Below, piece after piece: positions 33,894 through 47,385 of a stretch of DNA of 64,000 nt (positions are counted from its first letter, which is position 1; each line of letters opens with the position of its first letter). The notes beneath the pieces were generated by a model. It had not been told where the DNA came from. It searched no databases and worked only from the letters and a program-made list of their open reading frames with translations. Location of the stretch: positions 18,015,390-18,079,389 of the forward strand of contig CM038911.1 in the NCBI GenBank assembly GCA_021904315.1, given 5' to 3'. The position numbers and the translations under genes are program-made. The stretch comes from Sphagnum magellanicum. Lineage: Eukaryota; Streptophyta; Sphagnopsida; Sphagnales; Sphagnaceae.

Positions 33894-36800
33894 ATGGCGG
33901 ACGGCCTTTTTCAAATTGTAATTGAGAAACTAGACAAGAACAATTTCCAAGTGTGGAAATTTAGGATTATGAATTTCTTGATGGGGAAAGGCTACTGGGA
34001 ATTCATAACTGGTGATGAGACAAAACCTCTTCTCCCAGAAAACCCCACACAACAGCAAATTCAAGCCAATAAAACTTGGCATGAAAAAGAAAGGAAAATC
34101 TTGTATTGGTTTTCTGTGAATGTGTCCGATTCCATGATTCTGCATATTCAAGATGCAAAATCACCCAAGCAAGCTTGGGATACATTGGTGAAGATGTATA
34201 GCACCAATACACAAGCCCGCAAAATGCAGCTCAAGCAAGAGTTGCATAATCTCCAGAAAAACAAAATGAACATCAATGACTATTCTACAAAGGTGAAAAA
34301 CCTTGCAGATGCTCTTGCATCTATAGGAGCCCCTATAGATGATGAAGATTTAGTGGCCGTGACCTTAAATGGACTTGGAAAAGACTATAGCCAGTTCCGT
34401 ACTTCAATTGTAGTTCGAGAAACATTTCCTAACTTCCAAGATTTAATAACACTACTTATAAGTGAAGAGATGAGAATTGTTGGTACTTCATCCAATGGAG
34501 GATCACAAGAAAGTGCTTTCTACTCAAATACCAATAGAGGTAGAGGCAAAGGTGGTAAAACCTCATTTCGAGGTCGACCCGGAAGCTCGCATGGTGGACA
34601 TCATCAACATGAAGGTCAAGTTCATGGAGGTGGACGAGGAAACTTTGGAGGAAGAAGAAGTCGAGGAAGTCGAGGAAGTCGTGGAGGTCGTGGTGGAAGC
34701 CATCGAGGTCAACAACCAAATAGCGATTCAAATTGCTATTACTGCAGGAAACCTGGGCACATGGCCAAGAATTGTTATCAAAGGGAGCATGATGCACGAA
34801 GTGGAAAGCTGCAATAAAGGAATTATGCATCAACTAGCAATCAAGGTGATGAGCAACTGTTTGTGATACAGCACATGGCAAATTCAATGATAGGAGGTGT
34901 ATCAGACAACAATGTCTAGTATGTGGATTCTGGAGCTTCAAACCACATGACTAACCATGGAGAATGGTTTAGAGACGCAAAGGATTTGAAGACACCAGGG
35001 TTTGTGGAAACTGGTGATGACACTACACATCCCATCACACAGATTGGCAAGGTGCCATTGTCCATGCAAGATGGGCAAACAAAGTACCTGAAAGATGTAC
35101 TTCATGTTCCAACCATAACAAAAAAATTGGTCTCCCTAGGCCAGATGGTGGAACAAGGTTTACAGGTGACATTTAACCCAAATGGATGTTTTGTGGAAGA
35201 CATGAAGAACCAAGGCAAATTGATTGCAAAAGGAGAAAGGAATGGACGAATGTTCACCTTGGATGTGAACATGCCTGAGGTGAATTCCATGTTATTCACA
35301 CATGGAAAAGGAATTGGAGACATTGGAATTTGGCACAAGCGGGTTAGCCATGTTAATCTCCAACGTCTTAAGCTCATGGAGAAACAAAAACTTGTTGGAG
35401 GTCTTCCCAAATTTGGAGCAGAAGAGGTGATGTCAAAGGTTTGTGAAGCGTGCCAATTGGGGAAGCAAGCTAGGCATCCATTCCCAACTCAAACAACTCA
35501 TGTAAGTTCCAAACCTTTGGAAATGATCCACTCAGATGTGTGGACCACGAAGACAGAATCCATTGGAGGATGCAAGTACTACGTGAGTTTCATTGATGAC
35601 CACACAAGGAAGGTGTGCGTCTACTTCATGAAACACAAAGGTGAAGTGTTTCAACATTTTTTGCATTTCAAAGCAATGGTGGAGAAGGAGAAGGGTGTGA
35701 GCATCAAATGCCTAAGGTCCGATGGAGGGGGAAGAGTATTTTTCAAATGAATTCAGTGAGTACTTAAAGGAGCATGGGATTCAAAGGAAATATTCATGTA
35801 GTTATTCCCCACAACAGAATGGAGTTGCTGAAAGGAAAAACAGGCACATTGCAGAAATAACATGTGCCATGTTGAATGAGAAGAATTTGCCAAATTACTT
35901 TTGGGCAGAAGCGGCAGCAACTGCAGTCTACATCATGAATCGAACACCCACAGCGGCAGTTCATGGCATGACACCTGAAGAAAAATTCATAGGCAAGAAA
36001 CCCGATGTTTCACACCTCAGAGTGTTTGGTTGCATTGCATACATGCATGTTCCTGATGAGAAGAGATCAAAACTAGACCCAAAAGCTGAAAAATGTATCT
36101 TCATTGGATACTCCTCAGAACAAAAGGGATATAGATGTTTTAGTCCTTCCACTCGGAAGTTGCAAGTGAGTAGAGATGTTGTGTTTGATGAGATGGCTAG
36201 TTGGTATTCACCACTGAAGGTAGCAGAAGATGGAGAAGCTAGAAATGGTGATGTTTCATCAAATGTGGAACAAGAATCACAATTAATTAGTGGACCACAA
36301 GAGTCTTCAATCAGTGGGTCCAGTAGCACTCCATGGAAAGGAAGATTAAGATCTTCAAACATTGTACATGGTAGTTCTCAAACATCATCTAGAAATCCTC
36401 ATGTAGATGGTGAATCAAGTGAGTCAGAGAAAAGTGAGGGTGAAGAATCAAGAATCGCCTCAGTTACTACTCCTAGAGCTCGGATGGCCAAGAAAGCTTT
36501 GAAAACACCTGACAACAATAGTGGAGTACGAAGATCCACATGAGTCAAGTACCCTGTACAAAGATACACATATGATGGCTTTGTAGCTCATCATTACGCA
36601 TACATGGTGAGAGTTATACAAGAGGTTGAACCCACTTGTTTTGAACAAGCGGTTGGAAACCCTAAGTGGGACAATGCCATGGATGAAGAGATGGCGGCTT
36701 TGGATGCGAATGCTACTTGGGAATTGGTAGCTTTACCAGAAGACAAGAAAGCAATTGGGTGCAAATGGGTGTACAAAGTCAAACACAATGCAGATGGATC

Positions 36801-38199
36801 TGTGAGCAGATATAAAGCAATATTGGTTGCCAAAGGTTATGCCCAAACGTATGGCATAGACTATGAGGAAACCTATAGTCCAGTTGCCAAAATGACAACT
36901 GTAAGAGCAATCATTGCTATGGCAGCAGCAAAAGGATGGTCTTTACATCAAATGGATGTAAAGAATGCCTTTCTTCATGGAGATTTACAGGAAGAAGTGT
37001 ACATGGAACAACCACCAGGTTATGTGGACCAAACACATCCTAACTTGGTTTGTAGGTTGAAGAAAGCTCTGTATGGCTTGAAGCAAGCTCCTAGAGCTTG
37101 GTCAGACAAGATAGGTCAGTATCTTGTCACAAGTGAATTTCAAACATCCAATGCAGATTTTTCATTATATGTGAAAAAGACAGATCATGGGATTGTAGTC
37201 ATAGTCATTTATGTTGATGACTTGATTATCACAGGAGATAGTGATGCAGACATCTCTGATTTGAAGAAGCTTTTGAAACAAAAGTTTGAGATGAAGGATT
37301 TGGGAGAGTTGCGTTATTTCCTCGGCATTGAGGTAATCCAGTCTCCTAAAGGGATATGGTTACTACAAAGGCAATATGCCTTGAACAAATTGTCCGAATA
37401 TGGGATGACGGGTTGTAAACCCATTTCAATTCCATTGGAACAAAATGTGAAGTTAAGTGCAGATGAAGGAGACCTCGTGGAGGATACCACTATGTACAGA
37501 CGCATAGTGGGGAGTTTGATTTACATGACCATCACAAGGCCAGATTTGAGTTATGCAGTTGGAGTGGTGAGTCAATTCATGCAAACACCACGAAAGCCAC
37601 ATTTGGATGCAGTGAGGCGCATACTAAGGTACATAAAACATACCTTGCAGTGTGGAATTTTTTATGAAGCCAAAAGCCAGTTACAAGTACATGGATACAC
37701 GGATGCTGATTGGGCTGGCAATGTTTCAGATAGAAGATCAACCAGTGGTTTCATGTTTATTTTTGGAAGTGGTGCTATTAGTTGGAGCAGTAAGAAACAA
37801 CCAACAGTTGCACTATCAAGCACGGAGGCAGAATACAGAGGTGTAGCAATTGCTGCATGTGAAGTAGTTTGGTTACAAAAACTACTCTCAGATTTGGGAC
37901 AGTCAGTGGATGCTCATGTTGTCATCTATTGTGATAACATTAGTAGCATACTACTTGCTAACAACCCGGTCTATCATGCTAGGACAAAGCACATTGAGGT
38001 GCATTACCACTTTATTAGAGAAAAAGTTCTAGCAAAAGAAATTGACCTCATTCATGTCAGTACTGAAGATCAAGTTGCTGACATTTTCACAAAGGCTTTA
38101 GGTACAGACAAGCTAAGGAAGTTTCGAAAAATGCTTGGTGTACTAGAAGTGGATTTGAGCTTGAAGGGGAGTGTTGAGAATTCAAGTTCAACTAGTTAG
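33894..38199 (+). pseudogene. gag-pol coding region of the copia fossil
   Basis: Domain landmarks in order, with approximate positions. The gag (about 33.9-34.8 kb) has a copia-type N-terminal region and a CCHC knuckle (CYYCRKPGHMAKNC). The protease active site DSGAS is near 34.9 kb. The pre-integrase HHCC zinc region and catalytic core follow at about 35.3-36.0 kb. Reverse transcriptase at about 36.7-37.4 kb has NAFLHGDLQEEVYMEQPPGY and the YVDD box. RNase H at about 37.7-38.1 kb has YTDADWAGN and SSTEAEY. It is a broken fossil with about three interruptions and is treated as non-functional. The reverse transcriptase/RNase H part is the best preserved. Confidence 0.93.
38161..38171 (+). other. 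Polypurine tract
   Basis: TTGAAGGGGAG sits directly against the right LTR and serves as the plus-strand primer in this family. Confidence 0.85.
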
Positions 38200-38484
38200 G
38201 TTTCATTAGTTACTGGAGTAGGAAAGTAATTAGGTTACTTTCACAAGGTTGAATTACTTTCGTTACTTATTTTAGTTTGGTTATTTGTGGTTTGGTCTTG
38301 TAGTTAAATACCTTGGTGTTGATGGTTTGCTTCTCTTTTCTTCATTACACAAGTTTGTGTATTTCTTGTGACAAGAACCTTGGAGAGTTATTGATGTTGT
38401 GTTTTGTGTTGTGAGCATTATGTTGTAGTTTCCTTTCAATAAAGATTTATGTTTACACTTGAGTAGATCTCCTATTTGTTAACA
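38172..38484 (+). repeat. Right LTR of the copia element
   Basis: 313 bp, the same length as the left LTR, with eight substitutions relative to it and no length differences. It is followed by the TGGTT target duplication. Confidence 0.95.
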
Positions 38485-38489
38485 TGGTT

Positions 38490-41400
38490 TGACAAATGTT
38501 GCACAAAAAATGGCAGGGATTAATCACCTTCTTCTCATGTGTTTCATTAGGTGTACCCTTCATATTTGTTGGTGTTGAACTTCGCACATTCATGTTTCAA
38601 AACTTGACTATTAATGTTTTTCCTTATAAGTTGTTGATGTTATTGTGTCCCTTGCACAAAATTTGTGTTGAGCCTCCTCTTACAGAAATATAATGGACAT
38701 CTCATCAAATGTTGGCATTTGGGCCATAACACCAAAGTTCTTGAAAAACAACTTCATAATTTGGTGAAAATGTGTTGATAAGTCATTCCACCTCATCATC
38801 AAAAATAGGTAACTTAATGCCAATCAATTCAAATTAGACGTCTTAAATTTGGCATAAGTATTTGATGAGTAATCCTCCATTGGTGAGGCATATCATTGTT
38901 AGCTTGTCTTTTTAACATTAGGTGTGTAATATTATTAGCCGTTTAAATCAATTTACAATTTACCTCCATGTTATTTGAAGGTTTTGGATACATGTAATCA
39001 TTGAAAATATTGTTTCCTTCATAGATAAAATTATAATGGTTTGTGTTTTGATTTTTTTCACACTCAAACAATTCAAGCTCTATTACAACAATAAGAACAA
39101 GGTTGGTTGCAATAAGATCAATGAACTTCCACTAGTTGTTTCTCATGATCACATTTTCCATTCTAAACTTCCATGAATTATAGTTAGATTGTCCTTCTAA
39201 CTCATTGGCATCTAACATTAGATCAAATTGTGACATCTTGGCTAATAGAAGAAGACATGCCAAGAAAAAAGAAAAAAAATGGTAAGAAACAAAGATCAAA
39301 CGAAAGCAAGACTTGTGAAATGCTTGTGCACATGAAAAATATAAGTACTAATAGCTTGAATGATAAATGACGTAAAAATCAAATGAATACTTAGATTTTT
39401 CTTGTTAGTAATTTGAAAGGTGTAGTTGTGGAACAAAAAATAAACATATAAATATAAAGTTCAATATAATATGTAATATCATTAACAAACAAACAATGAT
39501 GTGACCAATCAAAATTTATAGAAAATAAATTAATAAGAACACATAATGCTATGAATAGATGTATAGTAAGGTTCATTCAAGTCTTTTAAAACAAAGTTTG
39601 CACATTAACAAAAGATAAATTGTTGATCATAAAACAAAGATCAAATAAATGTCAATGGAATAAGGTTCACAAAAAAACTAAATGAATTATGCAAACATTC
39701 AATATAGTAAAGGACTGAAGTAAAGTTCATGGCCATATTTACTGAAGAAATATCTTAAAGTCAACTATTGTTTTAGCTTAGCACCACATTATAATATTAA
39801 TCAATGTAATCTTTCAATTGATCAATGTTGTTACATACAATTAATTGTCATATATGTGAGTTCAAGAAAAAATAATTCGAGTTTATATGCAATAAAAAAA
39901 GGAGATATCCAACTCACTTTCATAATATATAACCAACATTACAACTAAACTAACAACCTAATACAACTAATTATACATGCATGTAACATAATAATTTCCA
40001 ACAAATATGCAATATTAACAATAATAGATTCTTAGTCAAGCTCAAGTGTTAATCCATGAAATTTTTATTGCATAACTATGTGAAAACTTTTTTAATTTCA
40101 TCAAAAGTAAGTACTTATATACTAACTTGAAGAGATTGGTGTTTGCATGATATGGTGGACACAAAAGGAATCAAAACTAGATGTACATAAATTATTAAAA
40201 GTATTGCAATTTAAATTCATATATTTTGAAAATTTATAGAAATTATATTTAGTTGAATTGGGTTTTTTTATAAAAAAGATTAAAAAATCATGAATATCAA
40301 ATTTCTTCATTTTTTTCTTTGAATAAATGCACATTAATCACATTATAGAACTTATTAAAACACCTTATTTGATAGCAATATACCATTTTTTTATTAAATA
40401 AAAAACTCTACTTCAATTTTGTGGATTAAAAAAATTATCACTTTGACTAATCACAATTTGATTAAAAATATGATTCCCAAATTATTATTTTTGCAAAAAA
40501 ATGAATTTATATCACCTAAATGTACTTTTGAAGGTTAAATGTGTCAATGTTAGATTATGAAAAACAAGATGTAAACAAAGTGTGTCAAAAGTTTGTAAAA
40601 GATAATTTATTATGTTTAAATAGTTATATGTGAAAATTTTCATTGAAAATTTCCAACTAAAGGTTGGATTTTGTAATCCTTTTGTTGAATTTTTTTAATT
40701 TTTCAATAAAATTTATTTTACAAAAATTATTCCAATTGGAGTTTGATTTTTTAAATATAAAATTTACAATAATTTAATCTAGAATAAAATGGGAATCACC
40801 ATTAATTTCACATTTTCATCATTAAACCATTTCCAATTATGTAGTACAACACATCCATTTTTGAATGCAATGAAAACTACAACAATATGGTAGGATTTTG
40901 TGTACATTATAATGTGCAACCACCCAAAAACCCAATTAATTGGCAAATCTTTACACACCAACTTGCAACATCAAATACTATGGGTGTGTTTATAACATCA
41001 CAAAAATAATCTCACAAACTAACCAATTCATTATTGTACAAAAATTACATTGACATAATTTACAATAACATCACTTGTTTCCATTCTTGAAAAAATAGCA
41101 AAGTGGATGTGAATGTGACAATACTTATATGACAAGTCTAAAATACATGTTCATAAATTGTAATTTTTTTTTTTTTTTTTTACAACACCATATTATATTT
41201 TGACCTTAAAGCATGCAAAGAATTAAAAGATACAAATTACATCCAACACAACAATTCTACAAACAACCATAATTGGTTATGATCAAAACCATATCAAATA
41301 CAATAAACCAAAAGCCAAGTCAATGCAACAAAAATATCTCACTAAACCTATAGTTTCATGATTACAAACTATCTTTTGAAATCAAATATGATTCACAACA

Positions 41401-44366
41401 TAAACTCACTAAAAAAACAAACCCAACTATGAATGTGCCATGCTAACAACTATAACAATGAATATATCAATTATGAATTTGCAAAAATGTATGAACTATA
41501 AATCTATAAAAAAAATGAATACATGTCAACTATAATTCTTTAATATGTGAAAGTGTCAACAATGAATATGTAAATGTATTAGTTAAATCAAAAGCTCCAA
41601 AAAATATATAAATCTACAAATTTATGTCAAGTATGAATTTACAAATGTAATGTATGATGGAGCCCTAAATTATCAAAACAAAATCACATCATTTTGTGAT
41701 GCATCTTCCACCAAATTAGAAATGGACTTTGAATCAACAATGAAATTAATTGTTATTGGGTAGTTTTGAATGTGGTTGAAAATGATTCTAGTGACGTAGG
41801 AATTGGTTATATGGGGTTCTTTGCAAAAAAAATCATATGTTGTTTCTACACGACCATTCTCGTCATATGGTTGTCCTTGGACCATTTCAAAGACAATTAA
41901 AAATAACTACCTCATTTTCAAGCTTAACTACTTCATAACTTCTTTTTTTATAATTACTTCTTTTTCCCATTAACTTTTATAATAATTATTTCCCACCTTT
42001 CCTAATAACTACCTCCATTATAACTATTTCACTCCTTTTTCCTATCCACCTACATGGATATAAAAAAAAAAATTAACATGTGTCTTCTCATGTCCTTGAA
42101 ATGTATATTAATTTAAATTAAATTTGACATCGACATAAATATATAAAAACATAAGAAAAATTAAAATAGTTGATTTTCATTACTATGCATAGCAACATGG
42201 AGCTCAAATTGTTATTGGGCAGTTTTGAAGATGGTTGAAAATGTGCCCAAATGTTGTGTTGATGTGGAAAATTTCTAGTGGTTGTTGACTATGAAAGGAT
42301 TGTAGCCATTGTTTGTTCCTAGGAAGTTCAACAAGAAACATTTGATTCACAAAACTGCCATCACCATAAACATCACTTGCATTGTGGTATTCTTTTGAGT
42401 AACATTACCAACACCAAAAACTCCTAACACTAAGGCATAATAATTTCTATCAACTTCTATAAAGAGAACAATCCAAGATTATAAGTAAAATCCCCCCATA
42501 TCACATTAAAATACAAATATGTTCAAAAGAATGGATCAATTTTATTAATATAATTTTAAGTTTTCACAATCTTAAATCTTTGGAAGCAAGAAAGTGAATT
42601 TGAAGTATAGGGCATTTAAATACCAACAACTTTAAACATTGGGGTAAAAAAATTTGCAATAACACCACCAACATGTTTTTTTTTAACAAAACCAACATTG
42701 ACAACAAGATCCTTCTTGACAACACCATTAACATTCACACAAACATCTTTAGCAAAACTATCTTCCACATTAACAAGAATAATCAAATTAACAAAACCAT
42801 GTTCAATTTCATCTTCAACATGAATTTCTTGTAAAAAAAATTAAAAATTAAAAACATTTTAAAAAACCCTAAAGAAAAGCATAAACACCATAGTCTAAAA
42901 AAACAGAACACCATCAACAATAATAATATTGAATTCCTACATTATTAAAAAAAAACCAATTTAGCACACAAAAAAACCTAAAAAACACAAATAAAAAAAC
43001 AACAAACAAAACTTACATATGTCTTCTTAAATGCCTATTTCTCCTTGTTGAAAACTTCATCATAACAAAGGAGACGAATGCCTTTCAATTCACCTACTAT
43101 TGGCAATACATTATAGAAATTTATTTCACAAGTGTTTATTGATTTGATTGTATTTGCAAACAACAATTAAAAAACTTAAATGAAAACGCATGAATTGAAA
43201 AAAAAAAGCAAATGAATGGAAACAAAAAAAGGAATATATATTCAAATCCAAAACCATAAGTTTTAAAAAATATAGAAAAATGGAATAACTAACTTCCCAT
43301 ATGAAATTGGGTTTCAATGACCTATCACCTTTGTCCTATACTTGCATGGAACAAAAACCTCTTCCATTCATATAATCCCACCCCTCTTCTAATCTTCATG
43401 GACAATATTTTCTCTTTCAAGGAAGGAATGTTAAATGTCAAAGTCATCAACAATCAATTAAAGTTGGTTGTGGCCAACAAAATAAATAAATAAAACTTCA
43501 TCACTTCTTTTTCCATTTAGGTCAAGGGTGTAAGAAAAAAAGGTGAGAATATAGTTCATGATTAGGCTAGGAAATATGGCATTGGTAAACAAGTTTTTTG
43601 AAAATGAAAATTACATCATCCATAGGGCAATCAACAACAAATGTATGCAAATCAAAAGTACATTGTGTAACATTAATATGTCAATTTTTATAATTGTTTG
43701 GGCAAGTCTTCAAAACCACCCCAGTAGGCAAAGAAACCAACAAAAATTCTTTAAAATCAACATTTTGAATTTAAAACATTCCATGATAATAAAAAAATCT
43801 CATTTAAATTTTTTTTTAATTAAATCTAAATAGAACATGGACTATTAATTGAAATAACATCTCTTGTTTTTCTTGAATAGAAAGAACATCCAACTTCTTG
43901 ATAGATTTCCTAAAACTTGGAACATTAAATGCTCACAATCCAACTTCTTCATTGGAAACCTTGATTTAATAATATTTTGCATTGGTAAGACTATTAAATG
44001 GAAATGTAGGAACACTACATGATTTGAAAAAAAAAGGTGAAGATTCCCTTTTTTTTTTGCAACTTGAAAAAAAAATAGCGGGCAACATATCAACAAGTCC
44101 CTCCCATTACAATATCTTTATTCTAAGATAGATCTACAATAGAGTTTTTTGTGTGTCATACCTTCAATATTTTTGTCATTCATCAAATGTGCTTTTAGCC
44201 CATACTTGCATGTGTTTGTTAGTTCTATGATTGCTTTTTGTTCACATTATTTGCTTCAAGAAAACAAGACTTCAAAAATACCTCATTAGGAGTAAATTCA
44301 TCATTGATAACAAAAATTGCATTACAATAAACCACAACAAGAGAATTGGGACAAAGTGACTAATCC
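38490..44366. other. AT-rich spacer
   Basis: There is no gene or transposon domain. A direct repeat is visible around 41750 and 42210 (TTATTGGG-(T/C)-AGTTTTGAA then TGGTTGAAAATG). A poly-T tract lies at 41165-41182. The open frames are short and AT-biased. Confidence 0.5.
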
Positions 44367-44447
44367 CACTAGAAGAAAAATTATTGTTTGCAAACAATAG
44401 TTTTTAGTTGCAAAAATTGATTGCAAACGACATTTTTTCTTCTAGTG
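44367..44447. mobile_element. 81-bp CACTA miniature element
   Basis: Both ends read CACTAGAAGAAAAA inward (14 bp of perfect inverted repeat) and the flanks are identical triplets, TCC at 44364-44366 and TCC at 44448-44450. This is the 3-bp target duplication of the CACTA superfamily. The 53-bp interior holds TATTGTTTGCAAACAATA (an 18-bp palindrome) and TTTTAGTTGCAAAAA, like the subterminal motifs of the 1.44-kb element at 7983. Confidence 0.88.
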
Positions 44448-45139
44448 TCCTTATAATCATCAATTGAAGCAAGGACATCAAAGTCCTCAACTTCAAAAAA
44501 TTGTAAAAGTTTGAAAAATATCCATAAACAACATCTTTGCTATGAAAAATAACTCAAAAGGTTGCAAGTAAAATTTATAATTGATTATCAATCCATAAAA
44601 GATCACCACCTAAACTACTAACAACAAAAGATGTAAAAGTAGAGGTTTTAGAAGTAGAAGAAGGTGTAAAACTAAAAGGTGTAAATGGTGCAAGAACATT
44701 TGAACTATAAGCTTCAATATCATAAATAAGTTAGTTGTTAATTATGAAAAACCTTCAAAAAAGTCTTCACCAACAAAATCTTCAAACTTTCATTACAAAG
44801 CTTCTTGGAAGTTGGTTATCATGACGATGGAACATTGAAAAATAAGAAATATAACAAAAAAAGGAAAAAGAATAGAAAAAATGTTACATGGTATTGCAAA
44901 AAGAAAAGAAAAGAAAAGAAAATTTAGAAGTCAAATATCTTCAATAACATCCCCACAAAAATTGAAAAGGAAATCCCTCTTTTATAAATGAAAAAAATCC
45001 AAAAATCAACATTAAAATCATCATTGAAACATGCACACAAAACCAAAAAAAGGAAACCAATGACAACTAATTCAAAACAAAGAAAACAAGAATATGATGC
45101 CAAAAGTAAATGTGCTAAAAAAGAAATTGTGTTTTGACA

Positions 45140-45890
45140 AATAACTCACACAAAATAAAACATAAAATTCATACAAAGCAAGAAGATGTGAAGACATAGA
45201 GTTTGAGCAAGGTAGGAAAATGAAAAGAAGAGCTTCAAGAAAACCTAACAAAAAATATGACATGAGAAATTGAAAACATGTAAGTGAGCAAAGCAAAAAA
45301 TTAAAAAAAAACAATGAGAGCTTTAAAAATAAGTGCTTTTAGAGAGCACATAAAAAATGAATGCAAAAAATGGGAGCTTTTAGAATCAAGGACATAAGAA
45401 ATTCAAAGTGAAAAACAAAGGATCAATGATAACTACTTCATAACACAAAAATAAAATGATTTAAAAAAAAAATACTATGCCAAAAAAGTGACATTGTTCA
45501 TGCAAGACACTTGTAGAATAAGCAAAGTCAAAAACAATGAAAAATAATAAGAAGAAGGAAAAAAAAAAACAAAAGTGAAGAAGATGAAGTTGCATTTGGG
45601 CACCTACACACGTGAACTTCAATAGAAGCAAAGGATAATAATGTGAAGCAAATACATTTCAAAAAAAAGTTTGCACAAAGCAAGAAAACGTGAAAACACA
45701 TAGCTTACATAAAGCAAAAAAAACAAGAAGAACTTCAAAATGAATGTTTTAAGAAAAACTTGTAAACAAAAAATGACACAAAAAAAATTGAATGCAAATG
45801 AATGAGCAATGCACAAACCCAAAAAAAAACCCAATGAAAGTTTTAAAAATGAACATTTCCAAAAAACACATTGAAAATGAATGTAAACCT
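45140..45890. repeat. Diverged duplication, about 510-bp offset
   Basis: About 45140-45370 and 45650-45890 share ordered A-rich blocks: ACAAAGCAAGAA-TGTGAA, ACATAG, AGAAG-ACTTC or GAGCTTCAAG, AATGA-AG-TTTTAAAAAT, and AACACAT or AGCACAT ending AAAATGAATG. The partial identity suggests an old duplication. Confidence 0.5.
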
Positions 45891-46414
45891 TAAACCCTCA
45901 AATTCCAAAAGGTATATATGGAAACCCTTCCATTTTCCTATACATAATATTTACATAAATTACAACATTGAATAAGAGACACAAAACAAAAAAATTCAAA
46001 CTAGACTTGTCACCCCACCCATGACAAATAGTTTTCTCAAATCACAAGTCATCAGTCAAATTGCTTGATTTGGGCTAGTCCCAAAATCTATGTTAAATGT
46101 GAAATATTCATCTCTATCTATCAAAATTTCCAATTGAACCATTGCCTTATGAGAAATTTTTGGTAACAAAAAATTGCACAAAGTTGCCCTCCAAAATGCA
46201 AACATGAAATATGCATTGCTTTCTAGTAAATCATTAAATCCGTTTAGGTCTTCCACAAGAATGTGATTGTTGTGAAATTATATATGCAATTATTGATCAA
46301 ATGTTGTAAGTTGACAACAAAACATATTAATGTACACATGCTACAAGTTGGCTCATAACATCTTATCATATAGACATACTATCATGTAGGTTCATCATGT
46401 ACTCCAAGTATTAT

Positions 46415-47385
46415 TGTTGCAACCCTAGCTTTGGGCTTGTAACCAAAGCAAAGGGGTTATAAGGTCGTAGGCCAAAAGGAAGCCTAGGAGTCAAGGCAAA
46501 GAAGCCGCAAGGGTGCGGGCCAAGAAGAAGCCCGGGAGTCACTCACACACTCCCGGGAGTGTAAGAAAGTGTGAGGGAGTATGAGGGAGTGAACCCTCAC
46601 ACTCCCAAGGCAACTCCCACTTTGGGAGATGGAATCCCCATGGACTCTCGAAACTTTAGAGAGCAATTTCAGGGGTCAAAACTCAAATTTTTGTGGCGTT
46701 TTTTATATCATTGAAATTTTTTTGGAACATAATTTTTTAAAATGGGTTCGCATTGCTCAATTGGACATCTAAAACATAAGTTATGGCCAAAAGAAGGGCC
46801 GGGAGTCAAACTGCCAGTTTGACTCCCGACCAAAAAAAGTCAGGAATTGACCTGATTTACTTGGTTGCAGAGGGCATGTGACATACCATTGGAAATTTCT
46901 CGACAAGAGCTACAATTTTTCTTTAGACCACATCTCAATCCAAGGTCTGTTCGTAAAGTTATTGAGCTCCAAAGTCGCAGGAGTCCCAACCGGCACAATT
47001 TCGGGACTCCCGTTCGGGAGTCTTGGGAAAGAAAAGCCATTTGGATGTAGGCTCCGTGGCCAGCCACACAATATACTATAAGGGGGAAGGTGGTGGCTTC
47101 CCCCAAGTTCGAGCCATGGTTAATCTAATGTGTTCGTGTTACTCGTGGCTCGTCCTAGCACCAAGGGTGTTCCAACTATGCACTAACCACTTTGTGTGGG
47201 TTATGTGCAAGCTTGTGTGAGTGAGTGAAGCTTGTCAACTCTTCCTAGTCCCATCCCGGAGCTCCAACACACCCCTCTACCCTTCAAAGTGTTGTGAGCT
47301 AAGGAACGTGCCCCGATTCTTCCCTCTTCCGATGTCTTCTACTTGTATTCACATTTGAGTTTTTCAAGGAGTTGGGAGTGCATCA
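46415..47385 (+). repeat. Solo LTR (fossil)
   Basis: A 971-bp block, distinctly more GC-rich than its surroundings, beginning TGTTGCAACCCTAG and ending GGGAGTGCATCA (TG...CA tips). It is flanked by a perfect 5-bp duplication, ATTAT at 46410-46414 and 47386-47390. There is no internal region or second LTR, so it looks like the product of LTR-LTR recombination. A cluster of ACTCCCGGGAGT/CCCGGGAGTC words lies near 46530-46560. The LTR does not match the copia element in this window, and its superfamily is unknown. Orientation is assumed. Confidence 0.82.

Larger units (their letters stand above)
32352..38484 (+). mobile_element. Ty1/copia LTR retrotransposon (fossil)
   Basis: A complete-length element of 6133 bp bounded by two 313-bp LTRs and a perfect 5-bp target duplication (TGGTT). 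The order is left LTR, initiator-Met primer-binding site, a leader of about 1.2 kb, gag, protease, integrase, reverse transcriptase, RNase H, polypurine tract and right LTR. Integrase before reverse transcriptase places it in Ty1/copia. The two LTRs differ at 8 of 313 positions (about 2.6 percent), all transitions. At the rates commonly used for grass LTRs this would mean roughly a million years. A slower lineage would make it older. The coding region is interrupted in about three places, so the copy is broken. The lineage within copia was not assigned. Confidence 0.96.
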
